A DNA stretch of 64,000 nucleotides from Saccharomonospora sp. NB11 (GCF_015910535.1 NZ_JACBJG010000002.1:1-64000), one strand, 5' to 3'; shown: positions 28,933-39,980, numbered from the stretch's first letter. Notes: a model not told the origin generated them from the sequence alone. Program-made: numbers and translations.

Positions 28933-31521
28933 ATGCCTCTTTGGCGGAGATCATCTTCTCGCCCGCTGCCCCGGTTGCCGTGGACCACGGCTCCCCGCGC
29001 GGCGCTGTCGAGTCCACTCACCCTCGTGGCGGCGACCGTGACCGCGTTGCTGTCCTGCTTCCTCGGGATGGGTGCCGTGCTCCACGCGTCGGCCTCGGGC
29101 GGTTCGACGCTCGACTACCAGGCGACGACGGTGTGCCCCGACGCCTACGGTCCGGCGATCACCAAACCGAGGATCGCGCCCGAGGAGGTCGGGCCCGTCA
29201 CCGAGATCGTGGAACGCCACGCCGCCGCCCACGGCTTCGGCGCGCCCACCGTGAGTCTGTTCAGCGGCCTCGTGCCGGGTGCGGACTTCGGCACCGGTGA
29301 CAGCTACACCGTCCGGCTCGCCTATCGCGACGGTGGTACGGACCACCTCTCCCTGGTACGCGGTGATGACGCACCGGGACTGTGGGTGGGTCGGGACCTG
29401 GCCGATTTCGCCGGGATCGACCCGGGCAGCAAGGTCGTCAACGCCGACTGGCCCGCCGTCACGGGGGTCTACGCCGACCTCCACGACCCCGCACCCCGCT
29501 GGTGGTGCTCGGTCCAGGACCTCGCCGTGCAGAACCGGCTGGTCGACCACATCCCGACCGGCGCGGTGGTCTTCGCCACCGACCGCTCCGGCTTCGACGA
29601 GGCCACCCGGGACCACGACACGCTCGAACGGCTCACCATCACGTTCTCGACGCCCCCGCCACACACGCTGGCCGAGGCCGAGGACAACCGGCGGCGTGGC
29701 GAGGCGATGCTGGCCGACGTCCGCGAGGACCTGCGAGCGCAGGGGCTCGGCGACGCGTTGCTGTCACTGCCCTTCTCCCGCTCCACCGATCTCGCCGAAC
29801 GAGCACAGACGACGGTCGCGTGGTCGGTGCTGCCGTTGACGGCGCTCGGCATGGGAGTCGGTCTCGCGGGAGCGGCCACGGTCGGACTCCAGTGGTACCA
29901 CCGGCGACACGCCTTGGTCCGTTTGCAGTCCGCGCGCGGCCACGGGCCCGTCGCCGTGGGACTGCTGGCGGTGGCCGAACTCGGGATTCCGGTCACGCTG
30001 GGCGGTGTGCTCGGTGCGGTCCTGGCGCGGCTGACCCTGCCGCTGTACGCGCCGCCGGGGGCCTTCAGCGCGGACGCGGAACTCACCGGCGCCGTCGTGG
30101 CCGCCGGCATCCTCGTGCTCGCGCTGGTGCTGCTGGTGACCGTGGTGGCCGTGCGCGCACACCGGGAGTTCGGACTCGGTGTCACCGCGCCCCGGCGGTC
30201 ACGGCGCGGCCTGGCCTACGTGCCGTGGGAGATCTTCACGGCGGCGGTGGCAGTGCTGGGCTGGTCGCGGCTGCCGCGCTACGGCGACGTCGTCTCCACC
30301 GGCCCCGTGCCCGAGACCGACCCGCTCGCCCTCATCTTCCCCGTGGCGGTGGTGCTGACGGTCGGACTCGTGGCCGCCCGGCTCGCCTGGTGGGGACTCG
30401 CGTCCTCCCACCGCCTGCGGTGGTGGTCGCGGCCCGCGATCCAGTGGGCGGTTCGGCGACTCGCCCACGCCCGCGTGCCGGTGGTCGGTGTGCTCGTCGT
30501 CGCGGTGCTCGCGGTCGGCACCCTGGCCGTCGGCTCCTCCATCGCCGCCGGTCAACAGCAGGCTCTGGCGGTGAAGTCGGGGGTGTTCGTCGGGGCGGAG
30601 TCGCGCACCGACGTGGAGAACGCGGTGGGTCGCGGCGACCTCGCCCTGCCGGAGTCCGTCGCGCGGTCGAGCACGCTCTTCGGCACCTTCGACACCGGTC
30701 ACGTGGGCACCGTCCTCGTGATCGACCCGGCGACGTTCGCCGACGCCGCCTACGTCGAGCATCTCCCCCGCGAGGACCTCGACCGCATGCTCGCCGCCCT
30801 CTCCGCCCCCGCGAAGGGCACAGTGCCCGCGATCCGGGTCGGCGGTGCACCCGAGTCCGCGAGTACCGCGCTGGGACGGCTCAGCGCCGTCGGCGCCGTC
30901 GACGTGGCCCCGGTGCTGGGTGCTCGGCCCGGCTATCTCGTCTCCCGCACGGCACTCGACGCGGCTCGGATCGACCAGGTGCCGCAGTGGGCCGTGCTGT
31001 CGACCTGGTCCGTCGAGGATGTCGGGGCCGCCCTGCGTTCCGCGGGCATCGTCCACATGAACTCGGTGGACCGCGACACCGCGCTCGACGCCCTGCCGTT
31101 CTACGTCGTCGAGTGGACGTTCTCGTTCGTGAGCCTGCTCGGACTGGTTCTCGGGATCGCCGCCATTCTGTCGCTGATGATCGCGGTCGAGGTGCGACGA
31201 CGGCAGAACACCCTCGCCGGAGCGCTGGCGATGCGCATGGGCTTGCGCAGTCGCGCGCTCTGGCTCAGCCATGCCACCGAACTCGGTGTGGTGGCGTTCG
31301 CGGCCGTCGCCGTCGGGTTGACCTGCGGTCTGAGTGTGGCGGCGGGGTCGATCCGACGGTTCGATCCCGCGCGCTGGCTACCACCGGCGTCCGGCCTACC
31401 CGACCTCGTCCCGTTCGTCGCGACGATCGCCGCGTGCGGGGCGGTGGTGACGGCCGTGGGGTGCTGGATCGCGGTGCGTTCGGTGCGCACCGCCCGAGTC
31501 GCGGAGCTGCTGCGTGACTGA
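28933..31521 (+). CDS. FtsX-like ABC transporter permease
   Basis: 862-residue permease of the MacB/FtsX type: an N-terminal membrane segment (about residues 28-50), a large extracytoplasmic domain, three membrane segments around 290-420, another group near 430-550, a second external domain and three final segments with the FtsX-like loop. The cargo is unknown; such transporters move lipids, peptides or drugs or signal mechanically. It overlaps the first ATPase gene by eight bases, and a second ATPase follows, forming one operon. Confidence 0.88.
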   Translation: MPLWRRSSSRPLPRLPWTTAPRAALSSPLTLVAATVTALLSCFLGMGAVLHASASGGSTLDYQATTVCPDAYGPAITKPRIAPEEVGPVTEIVERHAAAHGFGAPTVSLFSGLVPGADFGTGDSYTVRLAYRDGGTDHLSLVRGDDAPGLWVGRDLADFAGIDPGSKVVNADWPAVTGVYADLHDPAPRWWCSVQDLAVQNRLVDHIPTGAVVFATDRSGFDEATRDHDTLERLTITFSTPPPHTLAEAEDNRRRGEAMLADVREDLRAQGLGDALLSLPFSRSTDLAERAQTTVAWSVLPLTALGMGVGLAGAATVGLQWYHRRHALVRLQSARGHGPVAVGLLAVAELGIPVTLGGVLGAVLARLTLPLYAPPGAFSADAELTGAVVAAGILVLALVLLVTVVAVRAHREFGLGVTAPRRSRRGLAYVPWEIFTAAVAVLGWSRLPRYGDVVSTGPVPETDPLALIFPVAVVLTVGLVAARLAWWGLASSHRLRWWSRPAIQWAVRRLAHARVPVVGVLVVAVLAVGTLAVGSSIAAGQQQALAVKSGVFVGAESRTDVENAVGRGDLALPESVARSSTLFGTFDTGHVGTVLVIDPATFADAAYVEHLPREDLDRMLAALSAPAKGTVPAIRVGGAPESASTALGRLSAVGAVDVAPVLGARPGYLVSRTALDAARIDQVPQWAVLSTWSVEDVGAALRSAGIVHMNSVDRDTALDALPFYVVEWTFSFVSLLGLVLGIAAILSLMIAVEVRRRQNTLAGALAMRMGLRSRALWLSHATELGVVAFAAVAVGLTCGLSVAAGSIRRFDPARWLPPASGLPDLVPFVATIAACGAVVTAVGCWIAVRSVRTARVAELLRD

Positions 31522-32212
31522 GTCGCCGATCTACGAGCTGGAGGCGGTGGACGTGGAGTACGCCGTGCCCTCCACCAGCGAGCGGGTGACCGGGCTCCAC
31601 GACGTCACCCTGACGATCCCGTCCTCCGGGTTGACCGTCCTCGCCGGACCGTCGGGCTCGGGCAAGTCCACGCTGCTGCGCGTGTTGTCGTTGTTCCAGC
31701 CGCCCACCCGCGGGACGGTGAAGTTCCGAGGCGCGGTGGTCTCCTCGTCCGCCCGACGACGGAGAGCCTTGCGTCGCGAGGCGATCGGCCTGGTCTTCCA
31801 GACGCCGCTGGACAACCTGGTGCCGCATCTGTCGGTGTCGGACAACCTGCATGCCGCCGCCCAGTCGACGCGACACCGCTGCGACCCCGACGCCCTGCTC
31901 GACCGGTTGGGCCTCGGGGGCACCGGCGCGTCGCGGGTGGCGGCGCTCTCCGGCGGACAGCAGCAGCGGCTGGCGTTCGCGTGCACCCTCGCCCGGCGCA
32001 CCCCGGTGGTGCTGGCCGACGAACCGACCTCCCAGCTCGACGACGGCTCCGCGGGCCACGTCCTCGACGCCATCGAGGTGCTGAGAGCCGAGGGCGTGGC
32101 CGTGGTCGTCGCCTCGCACGACGAACGACTGATCGAACGGGGTTCCCGCGTGATACGCATCCGCTCCGGTCGGGTCGTGGCCGAGCACAGTGGACGAGAG
32201 GAACGACGATGA
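31514..32212 (+). CDS. ABC transporter ATPase (first of two)
   Basis: 232-residue LolD/MacB-type ATPase. Walker A GPSGSGKST (about residues 44-52), Q-loop VFQTPLDNL, signature LSGGQQQR, Walker B VLADEPTSQLD and H-loop ASHDE are all present. GTG 31514 lies inside the end of the permease gene and the stop overlaps the next ATPase by four bases (ATGA). It probably pairs with the permease and the next ATPase as a heterodimer. Confidence 0.93.
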   Translation: MTESPIYELEAVDVEYAVPSTSERVTGLHDVTLTIPSSGLTVLAGPSGSGKSTLLRVLSLFQPPTRGTVKFRGAVVSSSARRRRALRREAIGLVFQTPLDNLVPHLSVSDNLHAAAQSTRHRCDPDALLDRLGLGGTGASRVAALSGGQQQRLAFACTLARRTPVVLADEPTSQLDDGSAGHVLDAIEVLRAEGVAVVVASHDERLIERGSRVIRIRSGRVVAEHSGREERR

Positions 32213-32904
32213 CGATCGAACGAGTCCAACCCGAGGCCCCGCCGTCCCCGGAACGCTCCCCCGCTCTGGTGGCGCGCGGACTCCGCCGTCGCTTCGGTCG
32301 AGGCACCACGGAGACCGAGATCCTGCGCGGTGTCGACCTTCACGCCGAGGCGGGCGAGATCGTCACCATCACGGGACGCTCGGGGTCGGGCAAGACCACT
32401 CTGCTCGCGGTGCTGTCGGGATTCGACACCCCGGACGAGGGCAGCGTGACCTTCCACGGGGTCCCGGCGGAGGCGGTGCCGTGGTCGGTGTGCGCGGTGC
32501 TGCCGCAGGCGCTCGGGCTCGCCGAGGAACTCACGTGCGCCGAGAACGTCGCGTTGCCCTTGCGGCTGGGGCCCCGCCCCACCCGCGCGGTGGACGTCGT
32601 GGTCTCGACCGTGCTCGCCGAACTCGGCCTCGCCGCGCTGGCCGACCGCTACCCCGCCGAGCTGTCGTTCGGCCAGCAGCAGCGCGTGGCGCTCGCCCGC
32701 GCCGTCGCCCCGCGTCCCACCGTGTTGCTGGTGGACGAGCCGACGGCGCATCTGGACGCCGACTCCACCGAGGCCGTGCTGGCCGTGCTGCGGCGCGTGG
32801 CCGACGAGGGAACGGCGGTCGTGGCGGTGACGCACGATCCGGCCGTGCGCGAGGTCGCCGATCGCCGCCTGGAACTCGACGGCGGCGTCCTGCTGCCGGT
32901 GTGA
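32209..32904 (+). CDS. ABC transporter ATPase (second of two)
   Basis: 231-residue ATPase related to the previous one but clearly diverged. It has Walker A GRSGSGKTT, Walker B LLVDEPTAHLD and H-loop VTHDP. Two features deviate: the signature is LSFGQQQR instead of LSGGQ, and the Q-loop reads AVLPQALGL. With one permease gene and two different ATPases, an asymmetric transporter is the simplest reading. Confidence 0.92.
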   Translation: MTIERVQPEAPPSPERSPALVARGLRRRFGRGTTETEILRGVDLHAEAGEIVTITGRSGSGKTTLLAVLSGFDTPDEGSVTFHGVPAEAVPWSVCAVLPQALGLAEELTCAENVALPLRLGPRPTRAVDVVVSTVLAELGLAALADRYPAELSFGQQQRVALARAVAPRPTVLLVDEPTAHLDADSTEAVLAVLRRVADEGTAVVAVTHDPAVREVADRRLELDGGVLLPV

Positions 32905-32928
32905 GGACGGGCCGGAGCGACGGACGTC

Positions 32929-34368
32929 CTACGGCAGCGGTTCGGCGGGACATCGGGTGCCCGGCTCCGGCAGCGTGCCGTCGAGCAGGTAATCCGTGAC
33001 GACGGACCGCATGCACTGACCTCGGAACGCCGCGCCGTGGCCGAGCCCGTCGTAGCTCACCAGGCGGGCGTCACCGAGCTGCTCGGCCACGCGCCGCGCG
33101 TTCTCGTGCGGTGTCCGGTCGTCGTAGCGGGCGGCGGTCACCAGGATCGGCGGCGCACCCTCGACCGCGAGGTCGTGCTGGGGATTGCTCGTCTCGAACG
33201 GCGGATTGAGACACACCGACGGCGGGCCGTGCCGACCCGTCTTCACGTCCGGTGCGACCTCGGCCGCCCGTTCGGCGATGCGACGCAGCTCGGCATACGA
33301 ACGCACGTCGTGCCGGTGGTCGGCGCAGTACAGGTAGGCGGGCAGCGCCGACGGATCGAGCTGCCGCGACGCCGCGGAAACCGACGGGACGAACCACGAG
33401 CCGTCGGCGCCGGTGAGCGCCTCGATACGCTCCCCGACCTCGACGACGGCGGCGTCGGCGAGTGGTGTGAGGAGGTACCGGGCCAGACCGCGTCGGTCGA
33501 GAACCGCACCGGTGTCGGGGTCGGTCAGCTCGCCCGCGTCGGCCTGAGCGACGAGCGACGCGACGAGTGCCCGCACGTCCTCGCCGTGCACCGCACAGGC
33601 CGTGCTCCCGGCACACCAGTCGACGAACACGTCGAACGCCTCCTGTGCGGCCCGCGCCCCGACGACCTCGGCCTGCTCGGTGTCGGCACCGTGGTCGACC
33701 ACCGCGTCGAGCACCATCGCCCGGAGCCGGTGAGGGAACTGCTCGGCGTACATCTGTCCGAGCACGGTGCCGTAGGAGTGCGCGTAGACCGTCAGCCGGT
33801 CCTCTCCCAAGGTCTCCCGCAGGGCGTCGAGATCGTGAGCTGCCGCGACGCTGTCCAGGTGGTCGATCACCGGCCCGGTGCGTTCCCGACAGCTTCGGCC
33901 CAGCTCCGCCTGCGCCGCCAGCACACTTTCGAACTCGGCCTGGTTCCGCGGTGCCGGGCTGTCGAGCGCGGCGAACAGCGACTCATCGCAACGCACCGGG
34001 CTGCTCGCGCCCACCCCTCGCGGGTCGAAGCTCACGATGTCGAAGTGTTGCCGCACCTCGTCCGGAAACGTCCGCTCGAACACGGTGTCGTCGGTGAGGG
34101 TGGCCACGCCCGAACTGCCCGGTCCGCCCGGGACGTGGACCAGCGTGCCCACCCGCCACTCGGGGTGGGCGGTCGTCCGGCGCGCCACCGCGATCTCGAT
34201 CGCGTCGCCGTCCGGCTCCGCCCAGTCGACCGGCACCGAGACCCTCACGCACTCCACAGCCGCGTTGTCGTCGCACGCCGCCCAGGTCTGCGAGTCCACC
34301 GGCGGTGTACAGCCGACGAGCAGGCCGAGACCGAGCAGGACAGCGACACGGCTCCTCGACGTCGCCAC
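32929..34368 (-). CDS. Secreted lipoprotein alpha/beta hydrolase (peptidase S33, TAP-like)
   Basis: 479-residue predicted lipoprotein (lipobox LLVG-C20) with an alpha/beta-hydrolase fold. Nucleophile Ser is in AHSYGTVLG, oxyanion HVPGGPGSSG, Asp in YDDRTPHENA and His in DGLGHGAAF. The C-terminal TAP-like region is typical of actinomycete tripeptidyl aminopeptidases and their relatives such as mycobacterial CaeA/Hip1. GTG 34368 has GGGAGG upstream. Substrate unknown. It is convergent with the ABC operon. Confidence 0.9.
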   Translation of the reverse strand: MATSRSRVAVLLGLGLLVGCTPPVDSQTWAACDDNAAVECVRVSVPVDWAEPDGDAIEIAVARRTTAHPEWRVGTLVHVPGGPGSSGVATLTDDTVFERTFPDEVRQHFDIVSFDPRGVGASSPVRCDESLFAALDSPAPRNQAEFESVLAAQAELGRSCRERTGPVIDHLDSVAAAHDLDALRETLGEDRLTVYAHSYGTVLGQMYAEQFPHRLRAMVLDAVVDHGADTEQAEVVGARAAQEAFDVFVDWCAGSTACAVHGEDVRALVASLVAQADAGELTDPDTGAVLDRRGLARYLLTPLADAAVVEVGERIEALTGADGSWFVPSVSAASRQLDPSALPAYLYCADHRHDVRSYAELRRIAERAAEVAPDVKTGRHGPPSVCLNPPFETSNPQHDLAVEGAPPILVTAARYDDRTPHENARRVAEQLGDARLVSYDGLGHGAAFRGQCMRSVVTDYLLDGTLPEPGTRCPAEPLP

Positions 34369-34468
34369 GCAGGGACCTCCCTTCGGGGACGGCACTCGCG
34401 CGTCCGGGAGACCACGATGCCACGCGCGGTCACGGCACCTGCGCCGAGTGCGACCCCGCGCCGCGCCG

Positions 34469-35161
34469 TCAGAAGTGGTCGAGCAGGCGACCGAACCGCT
34501 CCACCGTGACCAGCCGGTCGGCACCGAAGTCGAGTTCCGCGTGCTCCAACGCCCACGTGTTGTCGTTGGGCACGTACACCGCGCCCAGCCCCGCGGCCAA
34601 CGCGGGCAGGACGTCCGAACTCGGCGAGTTGCCCACCATCCAGGTCGTGGCGGGGTCCAGCGCGTGCCGTCGGACGAGCGAGACGTAGGTCGTGGTGTCC
34701 TTCTCCGGCACCACGTGCACCGCCTCGAAGTGCTTGCGTAGTCCGGAGTGGTCGAGCTTGCGCCACTGGTCCGCGGCGTCACCCTTCGTCACCAGCACGA
34801 GCGGGTAGCGTCGGCCGAGCGCCTCCAAGGTCTCGGCGACCTCGGGAATCAGTTCGATGCGGCACTCCAGGACGGCCGCCGCGAGCCGCCGCAGGTGGTC
34901 CTGCTCCTCCGGCGTCGGGGCACGCCCCGTGAGTTGCTCCAGACAGTCCCCGAGGCTGCGCAGGAACACCGTCGCCCCGTAGCCGTGCCGGGCCGAGTTG
35001 ACGCGCTCGATGTCCCCGAGCATCCGGCGGATCGCCGTCGCGTCGAGGCCGGGCCGCTGCTGCCACCCACAGAAGTCGTCGATCGCCCTCTCGAACACGA
35101 CGTTGCATTCCCACAGCGTGTCGTCGGCGTCGAATAAGAGCGTGGAGCAGGGCAGGGACAC
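34469..35161 (-). CDS. HAD-superfamily hydrolase
   Basis: 230-residue phosphatase-type protein. Motif I is FDADDTLW (nucleophile Asp), motif II VTKG, and motif III/IV MVGNSPSSDVLPA. A helical cap lies between residues 20 and 90. GTG 35161 follows GGAGG at five bases. The substrate cannot be told. It stands alone, divergent from the SGNH hydrolase gene with a 91-base spacer. Confidence 0.88.
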   Translation of the reverse strand: MSLPCSTLLFDADDTLWECNVVFERAIDDFCGWQQRPGLDATAIRRMLGDIERVNSARHGYGATVFLRSLGDCLEQLTGRAPTPEEQDHLRRLAAAVLECRIELIPEVAETLEALGRRYPLVLVTKGDAADQWRKLDHSGLRKHFEAVHVVPEKDTTTYVSLVRRHALDPATTWMVGNSPSSDVLPALAAGLGAVYVPNDNTWALEHAELDFGADRLVTVERFGRLLDHF

Positions 35162-35252
35162 CTGGGCCTCCGGAGGGTGACGAGCACGACGCGGGCATGC
35201 TCGCACACGGCGGCCGGAGAACGGGAGCGCTTTTCGCGTAGGATGCTCCACC

Positions 35253-36332
35253 GTGCGCAGGTCTCGGTGGGTGCTCGGCGCGTTGGCGCTCGCTGCCGTC
35301 GCTGTTCTGGTCGCCGTCGTCGTGCTCACCGGTCCGGGCTCGGACACCGACGACCGCCCAGGCCCACCCGGAACCGGTCCCCTCACCGTCGTGTCGCTCG
35401 GCGACAGCACGATCTCCGGGGAAGGCGCGGGTGACTACACGCGCGACACCGACGGCAAGGGCGGCAACTGGTGCCACCGGTCCCCTCACGCCCTGGTGCA
35501 CCAGATCGAGCTGACCGGCGTGGTCGAGTCGGTGAACCTGGCCTGTTCCGGTGCACCGTCGGGACACGTCGGGCTCGGCGACGTCAAGCAGTACACCGAA
35601 CCGTCCCAGGCCGAGCAGCTCCGTGACCTGCTCGACGACCATCGGGTGGCCGCGGTGGTCGTGGCCGTCGGCGCCAACGACGAACCCCACTTCTCCCGAC
35701 TGATCTCCCAGTGCTTCACGTCGTGGTTCCTGCAGCAGGACTCCCCGTGCAGTGCCCAGATCAAGCAGGACTGGCAGCAGCGGCTCGACGCGATGGTGCC
35801 GAAGGTCGTGGCCGCGCTGGAGGACGTCAAGCAGGTGTTGAAGGAGGCGGGCTACGAACGATCGGACTACGAGATCGTCCTGCAGTCCTACGCCTCCCCG
35901 ATCGGCCCCGAAATCCCCGAGGACTGGCGGAATCTCAACGGGTGCCCGTTCCGCACCGACGACCTGACGTGGGTCGCCGAGACCGGTGCGATCGAGCTGT
36001 CCGAGGCATTGCGGGGGGCGGCACGGCAGGCCGACGTCCGCTTCCTCGATCTCTCCCGCGCCGGGGCCGGTCACGAGGCGTGCAGCGGAGGCGACGACGC
36101 CTCGCAGGAATGGTTCACCCGCTTCACGGTGCGCTGGGACGACCTCAAGGACGTGGATCGCGCCAATCACGCCATCCAGGAGTCGTTCCACCCGAACGCA
36201 GCCGGGCACAAGCAGGTGGCGGGCTGTCTCAGCGAGTTCCTCGCCACCAACGACCGGGAGGCCGCGTGCCTGGAAGGGGCGGACGGGCGACTCCACGCCG
36301 CGCCCTCGCCCCGGTCACTCGAAGGTCATTGA
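35253..36332 (+). CDS. Exported SGNH/GDSL hydrolase
   Basis: 359-residue esterase-like protein with an N-terminal signal anchor (about residues 6-27). The family blocks are visible: block I LGDSTISGEGAG (nucleophile Ser), block III VGANDEPHFS and block V SFHPNAAGHK (His and Asp/Asn site). Several Cys suggest disulfides outside the cell. Mycobacterial relatives of this type are secreted lipases or esterases. GTG start; monocistronic. Confidence 0.87.
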   Translation: MRRSRWVLGALALAAVAVLVAVVVLTGPGSDTDDRPGPPGTGPLTVVSLGDSTISGEGAGDYTRDTDGKGGNWCHRSPHALVHQIELTGVVESVNLACSGAPSGHVGLGDVKQYTEPSQAEQLRDLLDDHRVAAVVVAVGANDEPHFSRLISQCFTSWFLQQDSPCSAQIKQDWQQRLDAMVPKVVAALEDVKQVLKEAGYERSDYEIVLQSYASPIGPEIPEDWRNLNGCPFRTDDLTWVAETGAIELSEALRGAARQADVRFLDLSRAGAGHEACSGGDDASQEWFTRFTVRWDDLKDVDRANHAIQESFHPNAAGHKQVAGCLSEFLATNDREAACLEGADGRLHAAPSPRSLEGH

Positions 36333-36340
36333 CGGCCCGC

Positions 36341-36640
36341 TCACAGGTCCAAGGCGGCTCGCAACGCGCCGTCGATCTGCTCCTGGACCTCACCGTCGAT
36401 CTCGGCCACGCACTCCCGCAGCCAGGGCCGGTACAGCCGCGTCACGTTCACCGTGGAAACCCAGTAGTGGCCGTCGACCGCCACCGCGAGGATGTCGTCG
36501 GGGTCCCGATCGAGCAGCTCCGTGCCGATGAGCCAGGGTCGTTCGGACTCGTTGACGCCGTCGGACGACAGCAACAACATCCGGCGAGCGCGAGCCTGTT
36601 CGGAGGGCGGGTGATAGGTCCAGACCTCACCCCTGCGCAC
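36341..36640 (-). CDS. MazF/PemK-like toxin
   Basis: 99-residue protein starting VRRGEVWTYHPPSEQARARRM, the start expected for a MazF-fold RNase; it also has LLLSSDGVN and ends in a helix. GTG 36640 lies inside the antitoxin gene, giving a 14-base overlap, which is typical for toxin-antitoxin operons. Some catalytic positions (the Arg near the start and Ser/Thr in STVNVTRL) can be matched to MazF, but the protein is divergent. Likely an mRNA or tRNA endonuclease. Confidence 0.75.
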   Translation of the reverse strand: MRRGEVWTYHPPSEQARARRMLLLSSDGVNESERPWLIGTELLDRDPDDILAVAVDGHYWVSTVNVTRLYRPWLRECVAEIDGEVQEQIDGALRAALDL

Positions 36641-36869
36641 GCAGGTCCTCCACCGCGGCCACCAGCTCGGTCTCGTCGCGCAGCGCCTCCTGCTCGGCTG
36701 CCTGGCGATACCCGACCGGGTCGCTCACGCGGAAACCCGTCCGCACGACCTCACGACGTGCCGCCTTGGACAGCCAGGCGGACAACGAGACACCGTGGGC
36801 CTTCGCCGCCTGCTCGGCGAAGGCCAGCACACCGTCGTCGAGCGACACCGTCACCTTCCGCGTTGCCAT
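36627..36869 (-). CDS. Ribbon-helix-helix antitoxin
   Basis: 80-residue protein whose first 40 residues (MATRKVTVSLDDGVLAFAEQ, then a helix with GVSLSAWLSKAARREV) fit a ribbon-helix-helix DNA-binding fold; the acidic C-terminal half would wrap the toxin. ATG 36869 is chosen over the upstream start because the fold begins there. It probably represses its own promoter. Confidence 0.78.
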   Translation of the reverse strand: MATRKVTVSLDDGVLAFAEQAAKAHGVSLSAWLSKAARREVVRTGFRVSDPVGYRQAAEQEALRDETELVAAVEDLRAQG

Positions 36870-36907
36870 GCCGACATGGTAGCGCGCGCCACCCGGTCGG
36901 GGGAGGC

Positions 36908-37359
36908 TCACAACGTGGGCGAACGCCCCTCGAACGGTGTGGACAACACGACCGTGGTGCGGGTGGACACCTTCGCCGACTCCCGGATGCGCCGCAGCAG
37001 GTCCTCCAGGGCCAGCGGCGACGCCACCCGCACCAGCAACACGTACGACTCGTCCCCGGCCACCGAGTAGCAGGACTCGATCTCCGGGATGTGTTCGAGC
37101 CGCTGCGGGTAGTCGTCGGGCGCGGCCGGATCGTTCGGCGTGAGCGAGATCAGCGCGGTCAACGGCAGCCCGATCTGCTCGCCGTCGAGCCGGGCGGTGT
37201 AGCCGCGGATGACGCCGCGTTGCTCCAACCTCCGGACGCGCTGGTGCACCGCCGACACCGACAACCCGACCCGCTCGGCGAGGTCGGTGAAGCTGCGGCG
37301 GCCGTCGGCCGCCAGCTCCCGCACGATCGCCCGATCGAGCGGCTCCAGTCCTGCGGCGG

Positions 37360-37363
<4 letters not shown>
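36908..37363 (-). CDS. Lrp/AsnC-family regulator
   Basis: 151-residue regulator with an N-terminal winged helix ([39 protein letters not shown]) and a RAM/ligand domain (VAGDESYVLLVRVASPLALEDLL). The ligand is probably an amino acid. ATG 37363 overlaps the stop of the M24 peptidase gene by four bases, so the two are coupled; control of peptide or amino-acid use is likely. Confidence 0.92.
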
Positions 37364-38502
<1,139 letters not shown>

Positions 38503-38573
38503 GGCGCTGAGCCTAGCGGCGAGTCGGTGCCCGCACACTCACCGGCACCGGCGTGCTGTGGCAGGCTGGTCGC

Positions 38574-39515
38574 GTGACCGCCCCGTTGGTGCTGCTCGAC
38601 GCCGCGAGCCTCTACTTCCGATCGTTCTTCGCGCTGCCCGAGTCGATGACCGCGCCGGACGGCAGGCCCGTCAACGCGGTGCGCGGCTTCGCCGACACCG
38701 TGGCCCGGGTCCTCACCGACCGGCGTCCCGCTCGCCTGGTGGCGTGCCTGGACGCCGACTGGCGACCGGACTTCCGGGTCCGGGCACTGCCGAGCTACAA
38801 GGCCCACCGCGTCGCGGAGACGGCGGAGGAGGGCCCGGACACCGAGGTGGTGCCCGACACCCTCACGCCGCAGGTCCCGATCATCCTCGACCTGCTGGAG
38901 GCGGTCGGGATCGCGGTCGCCGAGGCCGAGGGCTACGAGGCGGACGACGTCATCGGCACCCTCGCGACGCGGGAGTCCGACCGTCCGGTCGAGGTGGTCA
39001 CCGGTGACCGCGATCTGTTCCAGCTCGTGCGCCACGAGCCGAGTCCGGTGTCGGTGGTGTACGTGGGCAAGGGCTGGGCCAAGGCCGAGGTGCTGGGTCC
39101 GGAGGAGGTCGCGGCCCGCTACGCGCTGCCGGTGGAGAACGCGGGCGCCGCCTACGCGGACATGTCCATGCTCCGGGGCGATCCGTCCGACGGGCTGCCG
39201 GGTGTGCCGGGCATCGGGGAGAAGACGGCCGCGAAGCTCGTGTCGCGGTTCGGCTCCCTGGAAGGTCTGCTGGTCGCCGCCCGCGACGGGCACCGGGACG
39301 TGCCGCCCAAGACCCGGTTGCGGCTCGCGGAGTCGGCCGACTACCTCGCCGCTGCTCCGCTGGTGGTCCGCGTGGCGACCGACGCGCCCGTGGTCTCCTC
39401 GGGCGACGACCGCGTTCCCACCGAACCCGTCGACCCGCAGCGGGTGGCCGACCTCGCCGAACGCCACACCCTCGGCAGGTCGGTGGACCGGCTGTTGGCC
39501 GCGTTGCAGGGCTGA
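38574..39515 (+). CDS. 5'-3' exonuclease (PolI N-terminal domain-like)
   Basis: 313-residue flap/5' exonuclease homologous to the small domain of DNA polymerase I, encoded as a free-standing gene as in mycobacteria. Acidic metal sites are visible in [28 protein letters not shown] and TGDRDLFQL, and the helix-hairpin-helix in [24 protein letters not shown] 38574 is the start. It would remove RNA primers or flaps. Confidence 0.92.
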   Translation: MTAPLVLLDAASLYFRSFFALPESMTAPDGRPVNAVRGFADTVARVLTDRRPARLVACLDADWRPDFRVRALPSYKAHRVAETAEEGPDTEVVPDTLTPQVPIILDLLEAVGIAVAEAEGYEADDVIGTLATRESDRPVEVVTGDRDLFQLVRHEPSPVSVVYVGKGWAKAEVLGPEEVAARYALPVENAGAAYADMSMLRGDPSDGLPGVPGIGEKTAAKLVSRFGSLEGLLVAARDGHRDVPPKTRLRLAESADYLAAAPLVVRVATDAPVVSSGDDRVPTEPVDPQRVADLAERHTLGRSVDRLLAALQG

Positions 39516-39530
39516 CCGGACGAGGTCCGT

Positions 39531-39950
39531 CTACAGCGGAAGGCCGACCTCGTAGCGGCCCTCCTCGTCGAGGATCTCGATCGGGACGCGCTTGCTGTCG
39601 CCACCGATGACGGCGGTGCAGTCGAACGTCAACCCCGGCCGGACCTCGGGCCTCCGGGGACAGCGGACGCTCTCGACGTCCTTGATGCCGTAGCTGCCGG
39701 TCAGCACCGAGGCGACCGACCGCTGCACGGCGTTGCCGTCGAGCGCCTTCGGCACCGGCGCGGGCGGGGTGGGGGACTCCGGCGACGACTCCACCGCGTC
39801 CGACGTGGTCGCCGACGAGCTCGGCACGTTCTCCGACGTCACGGACTCGCCGGGGTCGGCGTCGTCACCACACGCGGTGAGCACGAGGGCCGCGCACACC
39901 GACACGGCGACGGACCACGTTCTCCCCGCACCGCGCACTCGCACGACCAC
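39531..39950 (-). CDS. DUF4333 lipoprotein
   Basis: 139-residue lipoprotein (lipobox VLTA-C27) with a Ser/Pro/Glu linker and a C-terminal DUF4333 domain (GIKDVESVRCPRRPEVRPGL, DCTAVIGGD) holding the usual Cys pair. The role is unknown. A second DUF4333 gene lies 1.3 kb away across the acetyltransferase gene. Confidence 0.82.
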   Translation of the reverse strand: MVVRVRGAGRTWSVAVSVCAALVLTACGDDADPGESVTSENVPSSSATTSDAVESSPESPTPPAPVPKALDGNAVQRSVASVLTGSYGIKDVESVRCPRRPEVRPGLTFDCTAVIGGDSKRVPIEILDEEGRYEVGLPL

Positions 39951-39980
39951 TCCACCTCACGACGTCGACCTGCTCTGTCG

